A DNA stretch of 64,000 nt from positions 186,001 to 250,000 of the forward strand of contig NZ_JAOWCB010000006.1 in NCBI RefSeq assembly GCF_026420845.1, in the 5' to 3' direction. Below, one piece after another: positions 45,630-54,111 of the stretch. The position numbers and the translations under genes are program-made. Below the pieces are notes generated by a model. It saw nothing but the letters and a program-made list of their open reading frames with translations. It did not search any database and was not told where the DNA came from. Every line of letters begins with the position of its first letter. Within the stretch, counting starts at the first letter, position 1. This DNA comes from Streptomyces sp. PR69 (GTDB lineage: Bacteria; Actinomycetota; Actinomycetes; Streptomycetales; Streptomycetaceae).

Positions 45630-46775
45630 GTGAAGCTTCAGCGCAAGAACGGACTTCGCGCGACCGCGCTCGGCGCCCTCGCCGTTTCCGGCGCCCTGGT
45701 TCTCACGGCGTGTGGTTCGGACGACAACGCCCCTGGCAACGGCAGCGGCGGCAACAGCGGTGAGAAGACCGCGGCCACGTCGAACATCGACTGCGGCGAC
45801 GCCAAGGGCCAGCTGCTCGCGGCGGGCTCCAGCGCCCAGAAGAACGCCATGGACCTGTGGGTGAAGAACTTCCAGGCCGCCTGCTCCGGTGTGGAGATCA
45901 ACTACCAGTCGATCGGCTCCGGCGGCGGCATCACCAAGTTCACCCAGGGCCAGGTCGCCTTCGCCGGCTCCGACTCGGCCCTGAAGCCGGACGAGGTCAC
46001 CGAGTCGCAGAAGGTCTGCAAGGACGGCAAGGGCATCAACCTCCCGATGGTCGGCGGCCCGGTCGCCATCGGCTACAACCTCCCCGGCGTGGAGAACCTG
46101 GTCCTCGACGGCCCGACCCTCGCCAAGATCTTCGACTCGAAGATCACCAAGTGGAACGACGAGGCCATCGCCAAGCTCAACCCCGACGCGAAGCTCCCGG
46201 ACACCGAGATCCAGGCCTTCCACCGCTCGGATGAGTCCGGCACCACGCAGAACCTGCACGCGTACCTCAGCGCGTCCGCTCCGAACGAGTGGAAGCACGA
46301 CCCGAAGTCGAAGTCGTGGGAGGCCCCCGGCGGCCAGGCGGCCAACGGCTCCTCCGGCGTCGCGGCGGCCGTCAAGGGCGCTGAGAACTCGATCGGCTAC
46401 TTCGAGCTCTCCTACGCCACCGCCCAGTCCATCCCGACCGTGAGCATCGACACCGGCGCCAGCGAGCCGGTCAAGGCGACCACCGAGAACGCCTCCAAGG
46501 CCATCGCCGCCGCCAAGGTCAAGGGAACCGGCAACGACCTGGCCCTGGAGCTCGACTACGCCACCAAGGCCGAGGGCGCCTACCCGATCATCCTGGTCAC
46601 CTACGAGATCCCCTGCGACAAGGGCAACAAGGCGGAGACCCTGCCGGCCCTGAAGGCGTTCCTGAACTACGCCGTCAGCGACGAGGGCCAGAAGGTCCTC
46701 GCCGACGCCGACTACGCCCCGCTGCCGGCGGAGATCGCGGCCAAGGTCCGCGAGATCGTCCCCACCCTGTCCTGA
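45630..46775 (+). CDS. pstS: High-affinity phosphate-binding lipoprotein PstS
   Basis: 381 aa. Lipoprotein signal with lipobox LTAC (Cys28), a Gly/Ser linker, then a PBP domain: LLAAGSSAQKNAMDLWVKNFQ, YQSIGSGGGITKF, FAGSDSAL, PMVGGPVAIGYNLPG and RSDESGTTQNLHAYL, which form the phosphate site. It captures phosphate outside the cell for PstCAB. GTG 45630 follows GGAAGGAAC. It is controlled by the PHO box upstream. Confidence 0.96.
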   Translation: MKLQRKNGLRATALGALAVSGALVLTACGSDDNAPGNGSGGNSGEKTAATSNIDCGDAKGQLLAAGSSAQKNAMDLWVKNFQAACSGVEINYQSIGSGGGITKFTQGQVAFAGSDSALKPDEVTESQKVCKDGKGINLPMVGGPVAIGYNLPGVENLVLDGPTLAKIFDSKITKWNDEAIAKLNPDAKLPDTEIQAFHRSDESGTTQNLHAYLSASAPNEWKHDPKSKSWEAPGGQAANGSSGVAAAVKGAENSIGYFELSYATAQSIPTVSIDTGASEPVKATTENASKAIAAAKVKGTGNDLALELDYATKAEGAYPIILVTYEIPCDKGNKAETLPALKAFLNYAVSDEGQKVLADADYAPLPAEIAAKVREIVPTLS

Positions 46776-46781
46776 CCCCGA

Positions 46782-46833
46782 CCGGGGCCGGCCGGGTCCA
46801 CCACACACCCGTGAGGGACCCGGCCGGCCCCGG
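46782..46833 (+). terminator. 18-bp perfect stem-loop between pstS and pstC
   Basis: CCGGGGCCGGCCGGGTCC (46782-46799) is the exact inverse of 46816-46833; the loop is 16 nt. It sits in the 112-bp pstS-pstC gap. Such a structure would let most transcripts stop after pstS, giving more binding protein than transporter, while part reads through. No U-tract follows. Confidence 0.8.
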
Positions 46834-46887
46834 CATCCGGTGCACCGCCGCCAGGAGCCGCACAGCTCCGCAGACCGGAGAAAATCG

Positions 46888-47886
46888 ATGGCAACAACTG
46901 CTCACACCGAAGTGCCGCCCCCCAAGGGGCCGGCCATAGAGACTTCCAAGGCCAGGAACAAGGTCCGCCCGGGCGACCGGGTGTTCCTGGGCCTGTCCCG
47001 CGGCTCCGGCATCACCCTGCTGGTGATCATGGCCGCGATCGCCGCCTTCCTCACCTACCGCGCGGCCCTCGCGATCTCGAAGAACGAGGGCAACTTCTTC
47101 ACCACCTTCGACTGGAACCCGGCCGGCGACCCGCCGGTCTTCGGCATCGCCGTCCTCGCCTTCGGCACGATCGTCTCCTCGATCATCGCCATGGTGATCG
47201 CCGTGCCGGTCGCGGTGGGCATCGCGCTGTTCATCTCGCACTACGCGCCGCGCAAGCTGGCCGCCCCGCTCGCCTACGTCGTCGACCTGCTGGCCGCCGT
47301 GCCGTCGATCATCTACGGCCTCTGGGGCGCGATCTTCCTCGTCCCGTATCTGGACGGCCTCAACAAGTGGCTCGACCAGTACATGGGCTGGACGTACATC
47401 TTCGACAAGTCCGGCGAGGGCGTCGCCCGCAACCTCTTCACCGTCGGCATCCTGCTGGCGATCATGATCCTGCCGATCATCACCAATGTGACCCGTGAGG
47501 TCTTCCTCCAGGTGCCGAAGATGCACGAGGAGGCCGCGCTGGCGCTGGGCGCCACCCGCTGGGAGGTCATCCGGATGTCGGTGCTGCCCTTCGGCCGCTC
47601 CGGCATCATCAGCGCCTCCATGCTCGGCCTCGGCCGCGCACTCGGCGAGACCATGGCCGTCGCGGTCGTCCTCTCCCCGAGCTTCCTGATCTCCGGGCAT
47701 CTGCTCGACCCCGGTGGCGGAACGTTCGCCCAGAACATCGCCGCCAAGTTCAACGAGGCGGACGAGTTCGGCCGCGACGCCCTGATCGCCTCCGGTCTGG
47801 TCCTGTTCGTCATCACGCTGCTGGTCAATGGCGCGGCCCGAATGATCATCGCCCGCCGCAAGGAGTACTCGGGGGCCAACGCATGA
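46888..47886 (+). CDS. pstC: Phosphate ABC transporter permease PstC
   Basis: 332 aa, six transmembrane helices with the permease loop EEAALALGATRWEVIRMSVLPFGRSGIISASMLGLGRALGETMAVA (the EAA motif). The N-terminus is cytosolic and charged (GPAIETSKARNKVRPGDRVF). GGAG lies ten bases before ATG 46888. Its TGA overlaps the start of pstA. Confidence 0.95.
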   Translation: MATTAHTEVPPPKGPAIETSKARNKVRPGDRVFLGLSRGSGITLLVIMAAIAAFLTYRAALAISKNEGNFFTTFDWNPAGDPPVFGIAVLAFGTIVSSIIAMVIAVPVAVGIALFISHYAPRKLAAPLAYVVDLLAAVPSIIYGLWGAIFLVPYLDGLNKWLDQYMGWTYIFDKSGEGVARNLFTVGILLAIMILPIITNVTREVFLQVPKMHEEAALALGATRWEVIRMSVLPFGRSGIISASMLGLGRALGETMAVAVVLSPSFLISGHLLDPGGGTFAQNIAAKFNEADEFGRDALIASGLVLFVITLLVNGAARMIIARRKEYSGANA

Positions 47887-48962
47887 TGAGCCAGACCATC
47901 CAGGACCAGCGCCGCCCGGCCGCGGTCCAGCGCGTCAACCACCTTTCGCACGCCCGCCTCCCGCGCTGGGCCCAGCCCGCCATCGCGGTCGCCTCGATCG
48001 CCGCGGGCTGTGGCCTGGGCCTGGCGGCCGGCTGGCACAGCAAGGTCCAGTGGGGCCTGCTGGCCGCGCTGATCTTCGTACTCGCCAGCTTTGCGATCAC
48101 CACCAGGGTCGAGGGCGCCCGGCAGGCCAAGGACCGGGCGGCCACCAGCGTCATCTGGGTCTCCTTCATCCTGGCGATCGTCCCGCTGCTCTCCCTGTCC
48201 TGGGTCACGATCAGCAAGGGCATCGAAGTCCTCGACCCGTACTTCCTCACCCACTCGATGAACGGCGTCCTCGACGCCGCGCCCGGCGGCGGTCTCTACC
48301 ACGCGCTGCTCGGCACCATCGAGCAGGTCGCGCTCGCCGCCCTGATCGCCGCGCCGATCGGCCTGCTGACCGCGATCTACCTGGTCGAGTACGGCGGCGG
48401 GAAGCTGGCGCAGGCCATTACGTTCTTCGTGGACGTGATGACGGGCATCCCGTCGATCGTCGCGGGTCTGTTCATCCTCGCCACCTGGAATCTGATGCTG
48501 GGCTTCGGGCCCTCCGGATTCGCCGGCTCGCTGGCGCTCGCCATCCTGATGATGCCGGTCGTGGTCCGCTCCACCGAGGAGATGCTCAAGCTCGTCCCGA
48601 ACGAGCTGCGCGAGGCGTCACTCGCGCTCGGCGTCCCCAAGTGGCGGACCATCCTCAAGGTGGTGCTCCCCACCGCGATCGGCGGCATCACCACCGGCGT
48701 CATGCTCGCGATCGCCCGTATCACCGGTGAGACGGCCCCCGTGCTGCTGCTTGTCTTCGGCACCAAGCTGATCAACCCGAACCCCTTCGAAGGCGCTCAG
48801 GCATCCCTGCCGCTGTATGTGTACGAGCAGTACGCCGTCGGCACCGACGCCTCCATCGCGCGTGCCTGGGCCGGCGCCCTCGTACTGATCGCCTTCGTCA
48901 TGCTCCTCAACCTGGTGGCCCGCGGCATCGCCCGCTGGAAGGCCCCGAAGACCGGCCGCTAA
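47883..48962 (+). CDS. pstA: Phosphate ABC transporter permease PstA
   Basis: 359 aa, with helices and the EAA loop REASLALGVPKWRTILKVVLPTAIGGITTGVMLAIARITGETAPVLL. The start is ATG 47883, overlapping the pstC stop. It forms the channel together with PstC. Compared with E. coli PstA it has a longer N-terminus (about 60 extra residues with one extra hydrophobic pair, typical of actinobacteria). Confidence 0.95.
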   Translation: MMSQTIQDQRRPAAVQRVNHLSHARLPRWAQPAIAVASIAAGCGLGLAAGWHSKVQWGLLAALIFVLASFAITTRVEGARQAKDRAATSVIWVSFILAIVPLLSLSWVTISKGIEVLDPYFLTHSMNGVLDAAPGGGLYHALLGTIEQVALAALIAAPIGLLTAIYLVEYGGGKLAQAITFFVDVMTGIPSIVAGLFILATWNLMLGFGPSGFAGSLALAILMMPVVVRSTEEMLKLVPNELREASLALGVPKWRTILKVVLPTAIGGITTGVMLAIARITGETAPVLLLVFGTKLINPNPFEGAQASLPLYVYEQYAVGTDASIARAWAGALVLIAFVMLLNLVARGIARWKAPKTGR

Positions 48963-48983
48963 GGCCATCTGGAAGTGATTTAA

Positions 48984-49760
<777 letters not shown>

Positions 49761-49815
49761 CCCCCAAGGACCGTCTCGCGGTGCTGCATGGCGGTGCCAC
49801 CGCAAGACGAAAAAA

Positions 49816-49848
49816 GGCCCGCCCCCTCACTCCCAGAGGGGGCGGGCC
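49816..49848. terminator. Bidirectional terminator between pstB and pit
   Basis: GGCCCGCCCCCT (49816-49827) pairs with AGGGGGCGGGCC (49837-49848), loop 9 nt, with A5 before and TTTCT soon after. It serves convergent pstB and pit. Confidence 0.9.
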
Positions 49849-49868
49849 CATTTCTGTGCCTCAAGCCG

Positions 49869-49935
49869 TCAGGCGAACACCAGCCACACCAGCCCATAGC
49901 TCAGCGCAGCCACCAACGCAGCCATCGGCATCGCG
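49869..49935 (-). pseudogene. Duplicated 3' end of pit
   Basis: On the minus strand the segment reads MPMAALVAALSYGLVWLVFA and a stop, the same C-terminus as the intact pit (50001-51002) with one change. The DNA match over about 65 bp is near 90%. It lies 60 bp beyond the real stop, ahead of the shared terminator. A GGGGGATAACCCCC-like hairpin lies between the copies. Confidence 0.8.
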
Positions 49936-50000
49936 ATACCGCATTCCCCCGGGGGATAACCCCCGGACCCCCAGCAACACCCGACCCCACGGCACACCGG

Positions 50001-51002
50001 TCAGGCGAACGCCAGCCACACCAGCCCATAGCTCAGCGCAGCGACCAGCGCCGCCATCGGCATCGTGATGAACCACCCCATCACGATGTTCTTCGCGACG
50101 CCCCACCGCACCGCGTTCACCCGCTTCGTCGCGCCGACGCCCATGATCGCCGAGGTGATGACATGCGTCGTGGAGATCGGCGCATGGAACATCAGCCCCG
50201 CGCCGAACATGATCGACGCACCGGTGGTCTCCGCCGCGAACCCCTGCGGCGGATCCAGCTCGATGATCTTGCGCCCGAGCGTCCGCATGATGCGCCAGCC
50301 GCCCGCGTAGGTGCCCAGGGACAGCATCACCGCGCTTGCGATCTTCACCCATAGCGGGATCGGGTCGCCGAAGTCCTCCACATCCGCGATGACCAGGGCC
50401 ATCACCACGATGCCCATGGTCTTCTGGGCGTCCTGGAGGCCGTGGCCGAGTGCCATGCCCGCCGCGGAGACCGTCTGGGCGATCCGGAAGCCGCGCTTCG
50501 CCTTGTGCGGGTTGGCCTTGCGGAAGATCCACATGATCGCGGTCATCACCAGATAGCCGGCCAGCAGGCCCGCGATCGGCGAGACGAACATCGGGATGAC
50601 GACCTTCTCGAGCACCCCGCTCCAGATCACCTCGGTGCCGCCCGCGAGCGCCGCGCCCACCATGCCGCCGAACAGCGCGTGCGAGGAGGACGACGGCAGC
50701 CCGAAGTACCAGGTGATCAGGTTCCAGGCGATCGCCCCGAGCAGCGCCGCGAAGAGGATGCCCATCCCCTTGTTGCTGGCCTCGGGCGTCTCGATCAGGC
50801 CCTCGCTGACGGTCTTGGCGACCCCGCTGCCCAGGAAGGCGCCCGCGAGGTTCATCACCGCCGCCATCACCAGCGCGGCTCGGGGCGTCAGCGCGCGGGT
50901 GGACACCGAGGTGGCGATGGCGTTCGCGGAGTCGTGAAAGCCGTTGGTATAGGTGAAGAAGAGCGCGACCCCAACGGTCACGATCAGGGCAAGGGTGTCC
51001 AC
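50001..51002 (-). CDS. pit: Low-affinity inorganic phosphate transporter PitA/PitH
   Basis: 333 aa, about ten transmembrane helices in two inverted halves. The PiT signatures are FTYTNGFHDSANAIATSV and LMFHAPISTTHVITSAIMGVGATKR, with a central SSSSHALFGGMVGAAL. It imports metal-phosphate with protons. The DUF47 gene is 6 bp upstream on the same strand, a classic pair. It ends convergent with pstB. Confidence 0.95.
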   Translation of the reverse strand: MDTLALIVTVGVALFFTYTNGFHDSANAIATSVSTRALTPRAALVMAAVMNLAGAFLGSGVAKTVSEGLIETPEASNKGMGILFAALLGAIAWNLITWYFGLPSSSSHALFGGMVGAALAGGTEVIWSGVLEKVVIPMFVSPIAGLLAGYLVMTAIMWIFRKANPHKAKRGFRIAQTVSAAGMALGHGLQDAQKTMGIVVMALVIADVEDFGDPIPLWVKIASAVMLSLGTYAGGWRIMRTLGRKIIELDPPQGFAAETTGASIMFGAGLMFHAPISTTHVITSAIMGVGATKRVNAVRWGVAKNIVMGWFITMPMAALVAALSYGLVWLAFA

Positions 51003-51008
51003 TAAGCC

Positions 51009-51629
51009 TCAGGACTCCTTGACCGCGATGGTCTCCACCGTGTTCGCGACATGCTCGAACGCGTCCGCGGCCTCTTCCAGCACATCCACGATCTGCTTGA
51101 GCTTGAGGACCTCGATGGCGTCGTACTTGCCGTTGAAGAGGTGCGCCAGCAGCTTGCGGTGGATCTGGTCGGCCTGGTTCTCCAGACGGTTGACCTCGAT
51201 CCAGTACTCAGTGAGGTTGTCCATCGTCCGCAGATGCGGCATGGCCTCCGCCGTCAGCTCCGCCGCCCGCGCCAGGACCTCGATCTGCTGCTCGACCCCC
51301 TTGGGCAGCTCCTCGATCTGGTACAGGACGACGAGGTCGACGGCCTCCTCCATGAAGTCCATGATGTCGTCGAGCGACGATGCGAGGGAGTAGATGTCCT
51401 CGCGGTCGAACGGCGTGATGAACGAGGAGTTGAGCTGGTGGAAGATCGCATGCGTGGCGTCGTCCCCGGCGTGCTCCGCTGCCCGCATCCGCTCCGCGAT
51501 CTCGGCCCGGGCGGAGGCGTCCGCCCCGAGCATTTCCATCAGGAGCTTCGAGCCCGTGACGATGTTGTCCGCGGATGCGGCAAACATGTCGTAGAAGCTC
51601 GTCTCCCTGGGGGTCAGACGAAAACGCAC
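51009..51629 (-). CDS. PhoU-like DUF47 phosphate transport regulator
   Basis: 206 aa, all helical: MRFRLTPRETSFYDMFAASADNIVTGSKLLMEML, FITPFDREDIYSLASSLDDIMDFMEEAVDLVVLYQIEE. Members are cytosolic PhoU-like proteins that accompany PiT transporters and adjust their activity. There is no regulatory domain besides the fold. ATG 51629 starts the unit that includes pit. Confidence 0.92.
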   Translation of the reverse strand: MRFRLTPRETSFYDMFAASADNIVTGSKLLMEMLGADASARAEIAERMRAAEHAGDDATHAIFHQLNSSFITPFDREDIYSLASSLDDIMDFMEEAVDLVVLYQIEELPKGVEQQIEVLARAAELTAEAMPHLRTMDNLTEYWIEVNRLENQADQIHRKLLAHLFNGKYDAIEVLKLKQIVDVLEEAADAFEHVANTVETIAVKES

Positions 51630-51776
51630 GTGGGGTCCTCGGGGTGCTTTGGGGTGGGTCAGGCTGATGCTAGGCGCATCATCCGGCCACAGCTAACCGG
51701 CAAGTCCCCAGTGTCGCCCATCAGGCACAGTGATCAGCACGGGGGCCCGCCCCGTTCTCGTACGATTCGTTACGAT

Positions 51777-51793
51777 ATACCCACGAGGGGTAT
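51777..51793. promoter_or_regulatory. CsoR-type operator
   Basis: ATACCC-ACGAG-GGGTAT is a 6-bp inverted repeat with a 5-nt centre, typical of copper-sensing CsoR sites. It lies 31 bp upstream of the csoR start, in the promoter position. Confidence 0.75.
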
Positions 51794-51824
51794 CGGATCC
51801 CTTTTCGGACAACGGGAGGACGCG

Positions 51825-52208
51825 ATGACGACCACCGAGGCGGCCGGCCCCCCGGTCACCGAACCAGCCGACAGCCCCGCCCACGCCACAGCCCCCGCAG
51901 ACCACGCCGAGCCCGCAGACCACGCGGTGCACGGGTACCACAAGCAGAAGAACGAGCACCTCAAGCGACTGCGCCGGATCGAGGGACAGGTCCGCGGTCT
52001 CCAGCGGATGGTCGAGGAAGACGTCTACTGCATCGACATACTCACGCAGGTGTCCGCGTCCACGAAGGCCCTGCAGTCCTTCGCACTCCAGCTTCTGGAG
52101 GAGCATCTGCGCCACTGTGTGGCGGACGCGGCGCTGAAGGGCGGAGACGAGATCGACGCGAAGGTCGAAGAGGCGACGAAGGCGATCGCCCGCCTGCTGC
52201 GCACCTGA
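51825..52208 (+). CDS. csoR: Copper-sensing repressor CsoR
   Basis: 127 aa, an all-helical repressor. The Cu(I) ligands Cys69, His94 and Cys98 are present (VEEDVYCIDIL and EEHLRHCV). An acidic, Pro/His-rich head of about 40 residues is unusual; the conserved part begins HLKRLRRIEGQVRGLQRM. AACGGGAGGA precedes ATG 51825. It binds its operator without copper and derepresses copper export genes, which are not adjacent. Confidence 0.92.
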   Translation: MTTTEAAGPPVTEPADSPAHATAPADHAEPADHAVHGYHKQKNEHLKRLRRIEGQVRGLQRMVEEDVYCIDILTQVSASTKALQSFALQLLEEHLRHCVADAALKGGDEIDAKVEEATKAIARLLRT

Positions 52209-52291
52209 AGCCGGGGCCTGCCGGGCCTGCCGGGGTCACTCCCGGGGGCCTGCCGGGGCGGTCAGTCCATGGCAGGGCACTTCGGCGCGTG

Positions 52292-52510
52292 TCACTCCAG
52301 GGCCGCCAGGAGCGCGGAACGCTCAGCCGCCACCTTCAGCACCTCGTCGATGCGGTCGGGGCTGAGCCGTTCCTCGTTCGCGGCCGACGCCGCGATCATC
52401 AGCTCCCCGCACAGCTCGATCTCGGCGAGGGCCACATGATCCTGGACGGTCGCGCTTGCCGTCGCGTTCGCTGTCATGGTCGCGGTCGCGCTGCTCGGGG
52501 CCACGTGCAC
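52292..52510 (-). CDS. Small protein, 72 aa, unknown
   Basis: GTG 52510 has GGAAGAGGTGAG upstream. The product begins MHVAPSSATATMTANATASATVQDHVALAEIELCGELMIAA and ends in an amphipathic helix (EERLSPDRIDEVLKVAAER). The head is low in complexity. No family is recognised. The region to 52700 upstream contains repeats of GTGTCGGC-like segments. Confidence 0.6.
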   Translation of the reverse strand: MHVAPSSATATMTANATASATVQDHVALAEIELCGELMIAASAANEERLSPDRIDEVLKVAAERSALLAALE

Positions 52511-52702
52511 TCACCTCTTCCTGCCGTGCGTTCCCACCATGCCTTCGTGCGGCCTGCGATGCTGCCTGCGTGCTCTGCCGACAGGTCGGCTTCCGCCGAC
52601 GTGCCGGCCCCTGCCGGCGTGTCGGCTTCTGCTGACGTGCCAACTGCCGACTTCCCAGCGTAGGGAGCGATACACGCGCGGCGCATGACACGTCTGGACC
52701 AT

Positions 52703-53569
52703 TTAAGCCCTGATCTTCCCCGAGTAAATGTCCTTTTTGTCTGGCAGTTGCACCGTGACCGGGGAGCCGAAGTCAAAGAGCAGGGTGGTGGAGGTGACAT
52801 CCACCGTGCGCCCCTCGTTGACGAAGCTGAACCGATGGCGCACCTTGCGCAGCAGCCCCTTGTCGTCCACGTACGCGTCGAACGGGACCGCGTCATTGGC
52901 GAACCCTTTCGCCGCCGCGGCGAGCGAGGCGCGCGCATGCGGCTCCGCGGCCTTGGCGGCCTGCGCGATGTCCGCGGTGCCGCGGTAGTGCCGCACCGTC
53001 GCGCCGGACAGCGTCTCCTCGCCCACGTATGCGATGTCCCGCGCGCCGCGCAGCAGCTCGGCGGCCGCCAGCGGATCGGTCGCGCCGCCCGTGACGAGGT
53101 TGCCGTCCTCCAGGGTCGTGGTGTCGATCCGGACCCACTTGTCGGCGGGCACGCCCGCGCCGCGGTTCTTCATATACAGCGCACCGGGCGTCAGCAGTTC
53201 GGTGACGGGACGCCCTGCCTCCGCGCCGGTGGGGTCCTCGGGCAGCACCACCGTCAGCCGCCCCATCCGCCGTTTGAAGTCGTAGCCGCCCTCGCCTCGG
53301 ATGGTGAGCCGGGTGCCTCCCGACGCCATCTCCATGGACGTACGGGCCAGGGCGCTGCCCGCCCCGGCGAGCTTGTCCGCGGCCTCGCGAACCTCGCCGG
53401 GGGAGCCGTCCCGCGGCCGGTCGCCGTCGCGTGTCGCGCCCTCGGCGACCGTGTCCGCACCGCCGGAGCAGCCGACGGCCACCGCCACGCCCAGCACGGC
53501 GGCCGCCACGACGGCGATCGTCCGGGTCGTGTCCGCCCCGCCCCTGTGCCTGTGCTGCTGCACTGCCAT
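52703..53569 (-). CDS. LppX/LprG-like lipoprotein
   Basis: 288 aa. The signal ends in the lipobox VAVGC (Cys around 33). The mature part matches the LppX_LprAFG-like fold: EMASGGTRLTIRGEGGYDFKRRMGRLTVVL, PGALYMKNRGAGVPADKWVRID and KVRHRFSFVNEGRTVDVTSTTLLFDFGSPVTVQLP. Such lipoproteins bind lipids or glycolipids outside the membrane. ATG 53569 is used; the open frame to 53665 is not family-like. Confidence 0.85.
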   Translation of the reverse strand: MAVQQHRHRGGADTTRTIAVVAAAVLGVAVAVGCSGGADTVAEGATRDGDRPRDGSPGEVREAADKLAGAGSALARTSMEMASGGTRLTIRGEGGYDFKRRMGRLTVVLPEDPTGAEAGRPVTELLTPGALYMKNRGAGVPADKWVRIDTTTLEDGNLVTGGATDPLAAAELLRGARDIAYVGEETLSGATVRHYRGTADIAQAAKAAEPHARASLAAAAKGFANDAVPFDAYVDDKGLLRKVRHRFSFVNEGRTVDVTSTTLLFDFGSPVTVQLPDKKDIYSGKIRA

Positions 53570-53678
53570 CGCCTGCCAACCCCCAACGCCCGGCCGTGGT
53601 CTGCCGACTTTGCCTGTACGAGACCCCTCCCGCCCGCTTAACGACGGCCCGGGGCAAGCCGTCACGCGGCGTCGACGG

Positions 53679-53753
53679 GGCAGGCGTCCACGCAGCGGGC
53701 GTCCACGCGGCGGTCGTCGACGCGGCAGGCGTTGCCGGGGCAGGCGTCGACGG
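53679..53753. repeat. 15-bp minisatellite, five units, intergenic
   Basis: Five 15-bp units with core GGCAGGCGTCCACGC lie head to tail (53679, 53694, 53709, 53724, 53739), decaying to one side. They stand between the LppX-like gene and the following small gene. Frame-preserving length, but no coding evidence. Confidence 0.9.
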
Positions 53754-53789
53754 GACGCGGCGGCCCCGCGCCCCGAGTACCGTTGGACC

Positions 53790-54095
53790 GTGCCTCAGCC
53801 AGCGCCCCGCACCGCCGCCCCGGCAACGCCGCCCGCACCGCTACACGACACGAGACACATCGCCAGAGACGACAGCAGAGCCGATGCCGGAGCCGACGCC
53901 AGCGGCGAGTCCGCCGCGCACTCCCCCTCGACCACGGAGAACGGCTCCTTCGCCCACGCCCACTGCTCCTGCGGATGGCGCGGCCCGGCCCGCCGCTCAC
54001 GGGAACGGGCCCGAGCCGACGCGGCCTTGCATCTGCCGCAGCCGCCGACGCCCCAGGCGCCCACGACACCGCCGACAGCGCCGGCACCCGACTGA
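53790..54095 (+). CDS. Small protein with CSCGW motif, 101 aa
   Basis: GTG 53790 opens a frame rich in Pro/Ala/Thr around a conserved-looking centre HAHCSCGWRGPARRSRERARADAALH. The paired Cys with His residues suggest a metal site. A similar small gene before a BBE oxidase is known in other Streptomyces. It stops 16 bp before the oxidase start, so the two are probably one unit. Confidence 0.6.
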   Translation: MPQPAPRTAAPATPPAPLHDTRHIARDDSRADAGADASGESAAHSPSTTENGSFAHAHCSCGWRGPARRSRERARADAALHLPQPPTPQAPTTPPTAPAPD

Positions 54096-54111
54096 CCCCC
54101 CGGAGGCCGCC

